A DNA stretch of 28,814 nucleotides from Schoenoplectus triqueter (lineage: Eukaryota > Streptophyta > Magnoliopsida > Poales > Cyperaceae), in NCBI GenBank assembly GCA_964058805.1, contig CAXKVV010001970.1, forward strand, positions 1-28,814. The letters run 5' to 3'. A program made the position numbers and the translations under genes. This document shows, one piece after another, positions 9,327-20,200 of this stretch. The notes beneath the pieces were generated by a model. That model saw nothing but the letters and a program-made list of their open reading frames with translations, had not been told where the DNA came from and searched no databases. Numbering within the stretch: position 1 is the stretch's first letter; the number at the start of each line of letters is the position of its first letter.

Positions 9327-9580
9327 GTCAAGACGAGAACACCTTGACGGAGGATAAATAAGGTTGCAATGACAACACGAAAAGATGCGTTGAGACAGGA
9401 ACATCTTGACGAGAGAAGATTAAGTCTTTGATAGCAATACAAGAAGATATGTCGAGACAAGAACACCTTGACACTTGATGAAAAATAAGAAGATACGTCG
9501 GGACAGGAACATCTTGACGTGAGATGAATAAGGCTTTGATGGCATCATGAAGGAACATGTCGAGACAAGAACATCTTGAC
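9327..9580 (+). repeat. Tandem GTCGAGAC...CTTGAC hairpin units
   Basis: Units start at 9327, 9389, 9451, 9497 and 9559, with a further copy at 9786. Each has a left arm GTCAAGA, GTTGAGA, GTCGAGA or GTCGGGA, a short core AGAACA, and a right arm TCTTGAC or CTTGAC. Most arm changes keep a standard or G-T pair when read as plus-strand RNA. Confidence 0.75.
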
Positions 9581-9940
9581 ACTTGATGAAGAATAACCAG
9601 AGCTACGATACTAACATGGAGATATATGTTGACTCTGAAGAAGAAGAACATTACGATGTCCTAGATAGGTGACATCTTAATGACTCGCTGCCATGAGCAA
9701 GTAACTCATGATTGAATACGCTCACACAAGGGGTGTAGGGCAACATAGTAATTTTGCACAAGTAATGCAACACGTAGAATGATTAGTCGAGACAAGAACA
9801 TCTTGACGCTCGCTGAAGAATGACCAAAGCTACGACATCAGCATGGAGAGATATGTCGACTTTGAAGAAGAAGAACATTATGATGTCCGAGCGAAGTGAC
9901 ATCTTAATGACTCGGTGTCATGAACAAGTAATTCATGACC
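9555..9940 (+). repeat. Two-copy repeat with 227-bp period
   Basis: The block beginning GTCGAGACAAGAACATCTTG at 9559 recurs at 9786. Both contain GATGTC/GACATC arms (9655-9676 and 9882-9903) and a CAAGTAA loop flanked by CATGAG/CTCATG (9692-9710) or TCATGAA/TTCATGA (9918-9938). Confidence 0.8.
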
Positions 9941-10009
9941 ATTTGAGCTAGCCAGACTGAACTCATCCGTCGATGAGTTTGTCTCCTGGCTCATTTCCCG
10001 AGACTGTGA

Positions 10010-10549
10010 GATTGAATCGGTCTGTTGGTAGATTCATCCACAAAACAGTGAATGTGAACCGTTCTGTAGGTAGGCTCCTTCACTAACACATGCCTCAATG
10101 TTGAACTGGCCCAGCGCTTCAGGTTTGACATTGTGTGCAATTGTGTTTCCTAGGTTTATGAATCGGCTTAGTGCTTCGAATTCATGATCTAAAAGATCAG
10201 TGAGAAGAAATACGTGGGCCATATCCACCCTTCTCCTGATTCACCAACCTCAAGATCAACCGGCTCAGCGCTTCGAGTTGTATTTTGTGTGATTGGTCGT
10301 TGACTAGTTAAGATTGAACCGATCTGTTTGTAGGTTTATCTTCTAGATCAACGGAGGTCGAGTCGATCTGTATGTAGACTCACCTCAAGCCCCCTATGAA
10401 GAGATTAACCTGGTCTGTTGGTAAGGTTACATCTCGAGGTGGCATGGACTGAACCGATCTGTTTGTAGGTTCGTCCTCCATAGGACAAAACCGATCTGTT
10501 TGTAGGTTTGTCTTCCATAGATTGAACCGATCTGTTTGTAGGTTCATCT
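10010..10549 (+). repeat. Eight-copy hairpin repeat, core GATCTGTTTGTA
   Basis: Twelve-base cores begin at 10019, 10061, 10321, 10365, 10412, 10456, 10493 and 10529. Inner arms: GAATC/GATTC, GAACC/GGCTC (one mismatch), AACC/GGTT, GAGTC/GACTC, TAACCT/AGGTTA, GAACC/GGTTC, AAACC/GGTTT, GAACC/GGTTC. In most copies a single unpaired base is followed by a second paired block: GAGGT/ACCTC, GAGAT/ATCTC, GGAC/GTCC, AGAT/ATCT. The last three copies are 36-37 bp apart. A related family with core GGCTCAGCGCTTCG is interleaved. No coding frame is credible. Confidence 0.85.
10096..10280 (+). repeat. Three-copy hairpin repeat, core GGCTCAGCGCTTCG
   Basis: Cores near 10108, 10165 and 10262. Arms differ but pair: CAATGT (10096-10101) with ACATTG (10128-10133), ATGAAT (10158-10163) with ATTCAT (10180-10185), and CAAC (10257-10260) with GTTG (10277-10280). 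Confidence 0.7.
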
Positions 10550-10659
10550 TCCGTAGACCCTTTTTTATAAACCTAGACGACCACTTGACCATCTTTTAAC
10601 TATACTATTTGCTTCTCTCTTTCAAAGATCCAGAGGTGCCTCGAGGTTCGTAGCCCAGG

Positions 10660-10865
10660 GTAATTAACGGTGGGGGCTTGCGCCCACCGGAATCTACAAG
10701 AACTCACAATCACTAAAAAACCCCCTGAATGTGCATCCAAATATCTCTAAACGGCAGAACCGGCCGACACCCAGCAGATGCACGCTCGGGAGGGATCTCC
10801 GTGTCCTTCTTCCGCAAAACTCATCGCCCGGCGGCGGTGCGGCGGCGCGCGAAAAAGGGTCACAC
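10660..10865. other. GC-rich stub next to the satellite
   Basis: Contains GGTGGG/CCCACC arms around 10669-10689 and a GC-rich tract (GGCGGCGGTGCGGCGGCGCG near 10833) that stops abruptly at the satellite edge. It may be the remnant of a gene or element cut by a rearrangement. No product recognised. Confidence 0.35.
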
Positions 10866-13800
10866 AATAAGTTTTTAATTAACTTTTCAATATGAACATT
10901 CTATGATACTAATTTCACAGAAAATTTAACTAGGATGCCTTGAAAATCATGTTTAAACAGATTATTTACATTTTTATCAGTCTTGACCTCATATGAATAT
11001 ATAAGTTCATGAAAATACATACAAATACTCCTAAAAAATCTAGTATAAGATTATCTAATTCATTCTTCAATATGAACTGCCTAAGACGCTAATTTCACAG
11101 AAAAAATAACTAAATTTTGCTAAAAACTGCAGTGTAACTATATTGTTTGCATTTTTAATTATTTTTTTAACTCATATCTACATAGCAATTCATACAAACT
11201 CACATAAATGCTACTATTAATGTCTCTAAGAAATTTATCTTTTTTAAATCTTCAATGTAAAAATTATATGACACTAATTACCCATCAAATTTAACTCAAA
11301 TTATAAATAAACTGCAATTTAACCATATTATTTGTGTGATTAAAAAAAATTGGCCTTATATCTCGACAGAAATTTGTGAAAATTCATAAAAATAGTTCTA
11401 ATTATGTGTATAATAGGTTTATTTAATCAACTATTCAATATAAAATTCTACAATATTAATTTTGCGCAGAACTTAACTCTGATGCATTAAAAATGGTTGT
11501 TTAAATAAGTTGCTTGCATTTTAAACATTTTAGGCCACGTTTCAACACATAAGTTCTTGAAAATTCATATATATATATATATATATACTAGTAATTATGT
11601 ATGTTTTAAGTTTTTATAATTAACATTTAAAAATAAACATTCCACGAGACTAAATTTACACAAAAATTAACTATGATGGATTAAAAATTGTTGTTTAAAT
11701 AGGCTTTTTGTGTTATTTTATCATTTTTGACACATATCTGAATATAAGTTCATGAAAAATATACAAATACTCCTAAAATTATATAGTATAAGATTATCTA
11801 ATTTACTCTACAATATGAAATGTCTAAGATACTTTCACACAAAACATAACTCAAAAGTATTAAAAACTGCATAGTAACTTGGTTGTTTGTGTTTTTAATC
11901 ATTTTTTCCCACATATCTACATAAAAATTCATACAAAATTTAAATAAATGCTCCCAATAATGTATATAAGAAGTTTATCTATTTAAATTTTTGATATCAT
12001 CATAAAATTTCCACCAAACATAACTCAAATGCCAAATAAACTGCAATTTAATCATGTGTATAACAGATTTTTGTAATCAACTCTTCAATATAAAAATTAT
12101 ATGATATTAATTTTCCACAAAATTTAACTCAGGTGCATTAAAAATGGCTACTTAAATAAGTTGTGTTTTTAATAATTTTAGGTCTTGTTTCAACACATAA
12201 TTTCATGACAACACATATAAATACTCATAATTATGTCTCTTATAAGTTCTTCCGATCAATGTTTCGATATGAACTTTCTACGGCACTAATTTCACATAAA
12301 AATTAACTCGGGTGCATTAAAAACTATTTGTTTAAAAAGTTTTTTACATTTTTTTTTCATTTTTGACCTCATATCTATATATAACTTCATGAAAATTCAT
12401 AGAAATACTCTATAATTATCAAGTAGTTAAAAAATAGTATAAGATTATCTAATTCACTATTCAATATGAAATGTCTAAGACACTAATTTCACAAAACATA
12501 ACTCAAATTTATTAATAACTGCAGTGTAACTAGGTTGTTTGTGTTTTTAAGCATTTTTTTTACCTAATATCTACAAAGAAGTTCGTACAAATTCAAAATA
12601 AACATTACTTTAACCATGTTATTAGTGTTATTAATAAATTTTGGCCTCATATCTCGACAGAAATTCATGAAAATTCATAAAAATACTCCTAATTATGTGT
12701 ATAATAAGTTTTTAAAATCAAATCTTCAAATAAATATTTTGCAATATTTATTTGGCTCACAACTTAACTCGGATGCATTAAAAACGGCTGGTTGAACAAA
12801 TTGCTTGCGTTTTAAATCATTTGAGGTCTTCTTTCAATACATAAATTCTTGAAAATTCAAATAAATATTCAGAATTATGTCTATTATAAATTTTTTAATT
12901 GATGTTTCAATATGAGCATTCTACGACACTAATTTCACGGTAAATTTAACTCAGATGCATTGAAAACTGTTGTTTAAATAGATTGTTTGGGGTTTTTTTA
13001 TCATTTGGGCCGCTATCTAAATATATAACTAAAAATATCTAGTATAAGGATATCTAATTCACTCTAAAATATGAAATGTCTAAGATGCTAATTTCATAAA
13101 ACACAACTCAAATTTATTAAAAACTGCAGTTTAAATAGGTTGTTTCCATTCATAATCATTTTTTACCAAATATACATACAGAAATTCGTGCAAATTCATA
13201 TAAATGCTTCTCATGATGTCTATAATAATTTTATATATTTAAACCTTCGATGTGAATATTCTACGATGATAATTTCCCACTAAACTAAACTCAAATGCCA
13301 ATAAACTACAGTTTAACCATGTTATTAGTGTGATTAAAAAATTTTGGCCTCATATCCTGACATAAATTCACGATAATTCATAAAAATACTCCTAATTATG
13401 TGTATAATAGGTTTAATCAAATCTTCAATATAAAAATTATACGATATTAATTTTGTACAAAACTAACTCAGATGCATTTCAACGACAGTTTAAACAAGCT
13501 GCTTGTGTTTTTAAATATTTTAGGCTAGGTTTCAACACATAAATTCATATAGATACTAATAATTACGTCTATTCTAAGTTTTTTGATTAATTTTTCAATA
13601 TGAACATTCTATGACATTAATTTCACAAAAAAAAAACATAACTCGGATGCATTAGAAATTGCTGTTTAAACAGGTTGTTTGCTTTTTGATCATTTTTGGC
13701 CTCCTATCTATATAAAAATTCAAGAAATTTCATAAACATACACCTAAAATTATCTAGTATGAGGTTATCTAATTCACTCTTCAATATGATTTGTCCTACA

Positions 13801-15851
13801 TGCTAATTTTACACAAAATATAACTCAAATATATTAAACTGTAGTGTAAATAGATTATTTTCGTTTTTAATCATTTTTGACCTAATATACATACAAAAAT
13901 TTGTGCAAAGTCATACAAATGCTCCTCATGATGTCTATAATAAGTTTATATATTTAAATTTCCGATGTGAAGATTATGTGACACTAATTTCCTACTAAAC
14001 TTAACTCAAATGCAAAATTAAACTGCAGTTTAACCATGTTATTTGTATTATTAATAATTTTTAGTCTCATATCTCGACATATATTCATAAATATTCATAC
14101 AAATACTACTCATTATATGCATAATAGGTTTATGTACTTAACACTTCAATATAAAGATTCTACATTATTAAGTTTGTATAAAACTCAACTTGGATGCGTT
14201 AAAAACGGCAGTTTAAATAAATTGCTTGCAATTTTAAACATTTTATACCACATTTCAACACATAAATTCGTGAAAATTCATATAAATAGTAATAATTATG
14301 TCTGTTATAAGTTTTTCCAATTAAGATTTCAATATGAACATTTTACAACACTAATTTCACACAAAAATTAACTTGGATTCATTAAAAATTGATGTTTAAA
14401 CAGGTTGTTTGTGTTCTTAATAATATTGACCTAATATCATAAAAATACACCTAAAATTATCTAGCATAAGGTTATCTAATTCACCCTTTAATATAAATTG
14501 CCTAAGAGGCTAATTTCACACAAAACATAACTCAAATATAATAATAACAGCAGCGTAAATAGGTTGTTTGCGTTTTTAATCATTTTTTACATAATATATG
14601 CAATGAAATTCATGCAAATTCATATAAATGTTTCTCATGATGTCTAAAATAAGTTTATATATTTGAATCTTCCATGTGAAGATTGTACGATGCTAATTTC
14701 GCATCAAACTTAACTCAAATGGAAAACAAACTGTGGTTTAACAATGTTTTTTGTGTTATTAATATTTTTTTATCCACATATCTTGGCAGAAATTCGTGAA
14801 AATTATAAAAAAAAATCCTACTTATGTGTATAATAGGTTTATGTAATCATCTCTTTAATATAGATATTCTACGATATTAATTTTGCCCAAAACTTATCTT
14901 GGATGCAATAAAAACGACTGTTTGAACAAATTGCTTGCGTTTTTAAATATTTTAGGCCATATTTCAACACATAAATTCTTGCAAATTCATATAAATACTA
15001 ACAATTATGTCTGTTATAAATTTTCTAATTAACTTTTTAATATGAATATTTTACGACACTAATTTCATACAAAATATAACTCAGATTCATAAAAAAACTG
15101 TTGTTTAAGCAAGTTCTTTGCGTTTGTATAATTTTTGGCCTACTATCTATAAAAAAATTCATGAAAAATTATAAAAATACACCTAAAATTATCTAGTATA
15201 AGGTTATTTAATTAACTCCTCAATATGAATTGTTTAAGAAGTAATTTCACATAAGACATAACACCAATATATTAAAAATAGTAGTGTAAATAGGCTATTT
15301 ACGTTTTTAATCATGTTTGACCTAATATATACACAGAAATTCATGCAAATTCATACAAATTCTTCTCATGATGTCTATAATAATTTTATATATTTAAATC
15401 TTCAATGTGAATATTCTACGATACTAATTCTCCATTAAACTTAACTCAAATGCAAAATAAACTGAACAGTTTAACCGTGTCGTTTATGTTATTAATAATT
15501 TTTGACCTCATATCTCATGAGTTTTGAAAATTCATAAAAATACTACAAATTATATGGTTTAATAGGTTTATGTATAAGATTCTATGATATGAATTTTGGA
15601 TAAAACTTAAGTCGGATGCATTTAAAAAGGCAGTTTAAACAAATTTCTAGCATTTTTAAACATTTTAGACCACGTTTCAACACATATATTCATGAAAATT
15701 CATATAAGTACTAATAATTATGTTTGTTATAAGTTTTACAATTAAATTTTTAATATGAACATTCTACGACACTAATTTCACAGAAAATTTAAATCGGATG
15801 CATTGAAAAATGTTGTTTAAATAGGTTGTTTCTGTTTTTATCGGTTCAAAC

Positions 15852-15854
<3 letters not shown>
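10866..15854 (+). repeat. Satellite array, left block (about 180-bp monomers, tetrameric units)
   Basis: Very AT-rich tandem repeat. Four monomer types recur in order. A has CTAGTATAAGGTTATC and CTGCAGTGTAAATAG. B has CTGCAGTTTAACCATG. C has ATGCATTAAAAACGG and AACACATAAATTC. D has CGACACTAATTTCAC and GGTTGTTTGCG. The A-start marker recurs near 11041, 11785, 12435, 13040, 13755, 14462 and 15194, spacing 605-745 bp. There is no long open frame; short ones are chance. Copies are diverged, so this is an old or peripheral array. Confidence 0.9.

Positions 15855-15926
<72 letters not shown>
15855..15926 (+). repeat. (AT)n(AG)n microsatellite
   Basis: AT run to about 15892, then AG run to 15926. 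It replaces the CTATATATA stretch of a D monomer and borders foldback element 1. Confidence 0.9.
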
Positions 15927-15928
<2 letters not shown>

Positions 15929-16336
15929 AGAGTTAGACTATTGTGAAAACGTCTGCATTTCGAGTCCAAGTGCATATGGTTCAAATTTAATCTTAACATG
16001 TCCGAAATTCAAAATTATCATTCTCATTAAATTTTTCATTTTAAAATATTAAGGGATACCAAAATTTAGGATATTTTGAGTTTTCTAAGTATTTGTTTTG
16101 GATTTTTTAAAATCAGCAACAATAATTCAATACTTTATTATTATTTTAGTGTTGATTTTCAAAAATCCAAAACAAATACTTAGAAAACTTGAAATACCTC
16201 AAGTTTTTGTATCCCCCGAAATTTTGATATGAAAAAATTAATGAGAATGATAATTTTGAATTTCGAATGTGTTACGATTAAATTTGAGCCATATGCACTT
16301 GGGCTCGAAATGCAAACGTTTTCACAATAATCTAAC
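15927..16336. mobile_element. Foldback MITE-like element 1
   Basis: About 410 bp forming one long imperfect inverted repeat. Left end GTTAGACTATTGTGAAAACG; right end CGTTTTCACAATAATCTAAC. Matching inner blocks include CATTCTCATTAA and AACAAATACTTAGAAAAC with its complement. No protein coding capacity. Confidence 0.8.

Positions 16337-16367
<31 letters not shown>
16337..16367 (+). repeat. (TA)n(GA)n microsatellite
   Basis: TA run 16337-16350 and GA run 16351-16367, between foldback elements 1 and 2. Confidence 0.85.
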
Positions 16368-16368
<1 letters not shown>

Positions 16369-16774
16369 TGACTTATGGTGCTTTGCAAAGCAAAAAAAAA
16401 CGTTATTATTTTGGGGTGAGATTTCATATCCCGAGGTCTCAAATGGTCAATCTAAGTTGCTCAATAATTTCTTCATGTCAAAATCTTATAGGATATTAAA
16501 TTTCACGATTTTTTGAGCTTTATAACTATTTTTTTTAATTATTTTTAAAAACAGCTCTGAAATATGCTATTTTCTTATGTTAAACAAGACTGTTTTTAAA
16601 ACTAATTTAAAAAATAGTTAGAGAGCTGAAAAAATCATGAAATTTAATATCCTATAAGATTTTGACATGAAGAAATTATTAAGCAACTTAGATTGACCAT
16701 TTGAGACCTCGGGATATGAAATCTCACCCCGAAGCAATAACGATTTTTTGCTTTGCAAAGCACTATAAGCCATC
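16368..16774. mobile_element. Foldback MITE-like element 2
   Basis: About 405 bp with arms from ATGACTTATGGTGCTTTGCA to TGCAAAGCACTATAAGCCAT. Inner blocks CTCAAATGGTCAATCTAAG and their complements pair almost throughout. Ends differ from elements 1 and 3, but the size and microsatellite borders are the same. Confidence 0.8.
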
Positions 16775-16781
16775 TCTCTCT

Positions 16782-16815
<34 letters not shown>
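16775..16815 (+). repeat. (TC)n(TA)n microsatellite
   Basis: TC run followed by TA run, the mirror image of the block left of element 2, so element 2 is framed symmetrically. Confidence 0.85.
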
Positions 16816-16818
<3 letters not shown>

Positions 16819-16820
16819 TA

Positions 16821-17220
16821 GAGATACCGTGAGCTTAAGTTCACGGAGTCCTTCCGTGAGCTTAACTCAAAAAACATATTAAATCATCTCGAAATTTTAT
16901 TTATCATTCTCATTAAATTCTTTATATGAAAATCTCATGGGATGCAAAAATTTGGAGCTTTTTGAGCTTTTTAAGTTATGGTTTTTAATTTTTGAAAATC
17001 AGCTCTAAAAATAATAATAATATATTCAATACTTGAACATCATTTTAAAAAATTAAAAACGGTGACTTAAAAAGTCAAAACACTGCAAATTTTTGCATCC
17101 CACAAGATTTTTATATAAAGAATTTAATGAGAATGATAAATTAAAATTTCAAGATGATTTAATATGTTTTTTGAGTTAAGCTCACGGAAGGTCTCCGTGA
17201 GCTTAAGCTCACGGTATCTC
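16821..17220. mobile_element. Foldback MITE-like element 3
   Basis: 400 bp. Termini GAGATACCGTGAGCTTAAG and CTTAAGCTCACGGTATCTC are complementary except for internal differences. Inner CATTCTCATTAAATTC and GGGATGCAAAAATTTGGAG blocks resemble those of element 1, pointing to common descent. Confidence 0.8.
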
Positions 17221-17222
17221 CA

Positions 17223-17254
<32 letters not shown>
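17223..17254 (+). repeat. (CT)n(AT)n microsatellite
   Basis: Right border of the foldback cluster; satellite D-monomer sequence resumes at once (ATATAAAAATTCAGAAAATT). Confidence 0.85.
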
Positions 17255-20200
17255 GTATGTATATAAAAATTCAGAAAATTTCAAAATATTACACCAAAAA
17301 TTATCTAGTATAAGGTTATCTATTTCAGTTTTCAATATGAATTGTTTAAGATGCTAATTTAACACAAAACAAAACTCAAATATATTAAAAACTGCAGTGT
17401 AATAGGTTGTTTGCATTTTTAATCATTTGTTACCTAATGTACACACAAAAATTCATGTAAATTCATACATATGCTCCTCTTGATGTCTATAATAAGTTTA
17501 TATATTAAAATTTTTAATGTAAAGATTATACAACGCTAATTTTCCATGACAAATAACTCAAATGCAAAATAAACTGCAGTTTAACCATCTTATTTGCTTT
17601 ATTAATAATTTTTGGCATCATATCTCGGTAGAAATTCATGAACTTTAATACAAATACTCCTAATTATGTGTATAATAGGTTCATGTAATCAACTCTTCAA
17701 TATAATGATTCTACGATTATAATTTTGCGCAAAACTTAACTTGGATGCATTAAAAACTGTTGTTTAAACAAATTGCTTGCATTTTTAGTCATTTTAGGTC
17801 GTCTCAACATATAAATTCTTAAAAATTCACATAAGTTCTCAAAATTATGTCTGTTATAAGTTTTGCAATTAACATTTCAATATGAACATTCTACGACACT
17901 AATTTCACAGATTTTTTTTAACTAGGTTGCATTGAAACTACTGTTTAAATAGCTTGTTTGCATTTTAAACAGTTTTGACCTCATAGCTATATATAAATTA
18001 ATGAATTTTCAAATAAATACACATAAAAGTATCTAGTATAAGGTTATCTAATTCACTCTTCAATATGAATTGTCTAAGACAGGAATGTAAATAGGTTGTT
18101 TGAGTTTTTAATCATTTTGTACCATATACATATAGAAATTTGTGCAAATACATACAAATGCTCCTCATGATGTCTACAATAACTTTATATTTTAAATTTG
18201 TGATGCAGAGATTCTACGACACTACTTTCCCACCAAACTTAACTCAAAGGGAAAATAAACTGCAATTTAACCATGTTATGTGTGTTATGAATAATTTTGG
18301 ACTCATATCTCAACATAAATTCGTCAAAATTCATATAGATACTGCAAATTATATGTATAATAGGTTTATGCAATCAACTCTTCAATATAAAGATTCTACG
18401 ATATTAATTTTATACAAAACTTAACTCTGATGCATAAAAAATGGTTGCTTAAACAAAATAACTTGCGTTTTAATCATTTTAGATCTTTTTTTCAACATAT
18501 AAATTCTTAAAAATTAACATAAGTACTCATAATTATGTATGTTATAAGTTTTACCAGTTAACGTTTCAATATGAACATTCTACGACACTAATTTCGGGTA
18601 AAAATTAACTCGGATGCATTAAAAATTATTGTTTAAATAAATTATTTGTATTTTTTATTATTTTGACCAAGTATTAATATATAAGTTTATAAAAATTCAT
18701 ACATCCTAAAATATCTAGTATAAGAGGTTATCTAATTCACTCTTCAATATGAAATATTTAAGTCATTAATTTCACACAGAATAAAACTCAAATTTATTAA
18801 AAACCACAGTGCAAATATGTTGTTTGCATTTTTAATCATTTTCAATCTAATATAAACACAGAAATTCTTGCAAATTAATACAAATTCTCCTCATGAAGTC
18901 TATAATAAATTTATATATTTAGATCATCGATGTGAATATTAATTGACTCTAATTTCTCACCAAACATAACTCAAATGCAAAATAAATTGTAGTTTAACCA
19001 TGTTATTTGTGTTATTAATAATTTTTGACATCATATCTTGACACAAATTCATAAAAATTCAAATGAATACTATTAATTATATGTATAATAGGTTTATGTA
19101 ATCAACTCTTCAATATAAAGATCGAACAATACTAATTTTGCACTAAATATAACTCGGAACCATTAAAACCAGCAGCTTAACTTGTGTTTTTAAATATTTT
19201 AGGCCACGTTTCAACACATAAATTCATAAAACTTCATATAAATAATAATGATTAAGTCTGTTATAAGTTTTTTTTCAATTAACGTTTCAATATTAACATT
19301 CTACGCCCCTAATTTCGCATAAAAAATAATTTGGATGCATTCAAAACTGATGTTTAAATAAATTGATTGTGTTTTTTTATTATTTTTTACCGAATATCTG
19401 TATATAAGTTCCCGAATGTTCTTGCGAATACTGCTAAAAATATCTAGTATAAGATTATCTATTTCATTCTTCAATATGAAATGTCTAGGATGCTAATTTC
19501 ACACAAAATATAACAAAAACAAATTAATAAAAACTGCAGTGTAAATAGGTGTTTGTGTTTTTAATCAATTTTGACCAAATAACTTCACAATCCATTCAAA
19601 TTCTTACAAATGCTCCTAATAATGTCAATAAGAAGTTTATATATTAAATCTTTGATGTGAAGATTCTACGACACTAATTTCTCATAAAACAAACTCAAAT
19701 GCAAAATAATCTGTAGTTTAACCATGTTATTTGCTATATTAATAATTTTTCACCAGATATTAATAATATCTCAGCAGAAATTCATGAAAGTTACTGCAAA
19801 TACTCCTAATCATGTGTATAATAGGTTTATGTAATCAACTCCTCAATATAAAGATTCTACGATATTAATTTTGTACAAAACTTAACTCGGATGCATTAGA
19901 AACCGCTGTTTAAACAAATTGCTCGGGTTTTTAATCATTTTAGGTCTTATTTCAATACATAAATTATTGAACATTAGCATAACTCATAATTATGTCTGTT
20001 ATAAGCTTTTCCAATTAACATTATGCGACACTAATTTCACAGAAATTTTAACTCAAATGCATTGAAAATTGCTGCTTTAATAGGTTGTTTGTGTTTTTAT
20101 CAGTTTTGACCTCATATCTATATATAAAATTTATGAATCTTCCAAAATACACCTAAAATTATCTAGTATAAAGTTATCTAATTCACTACACCGTATGAAT

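Noticed and set aside
9257..9651. Two minus-strand ORFs over the GTCGAGAC repeats
   Set aside because: They translate the tandem repeat itself in overlapping frames, with repeated phrases such as S-R-Q-D-V-P-V; no domain.
9327..10549. CRISPR-like or integron attC-like array
   Set aside because: Repeats are hairpins, spacing is irregular, there are no spacers of even length and no associated genes, and the context is a plant nuclear genome. The attC likeness is only structural.
10380..10592. Minus-strand ORF with repeated N-L-Q-T-D-R-F phrase
   Set aside because: The period is that of the hairpin array (36-37 bp, not kept in frame throughout). DNA-level arm pairing explains it better.
14036..14371. 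111-codon ORF within the satellite, and a similar 94-codon one at 18140-18424
   Set aside because: They cover whole satellite monomers, follow no start context, and are not conserved across neighbouring units of the same type; they are chance openings in AT-rich repeat.
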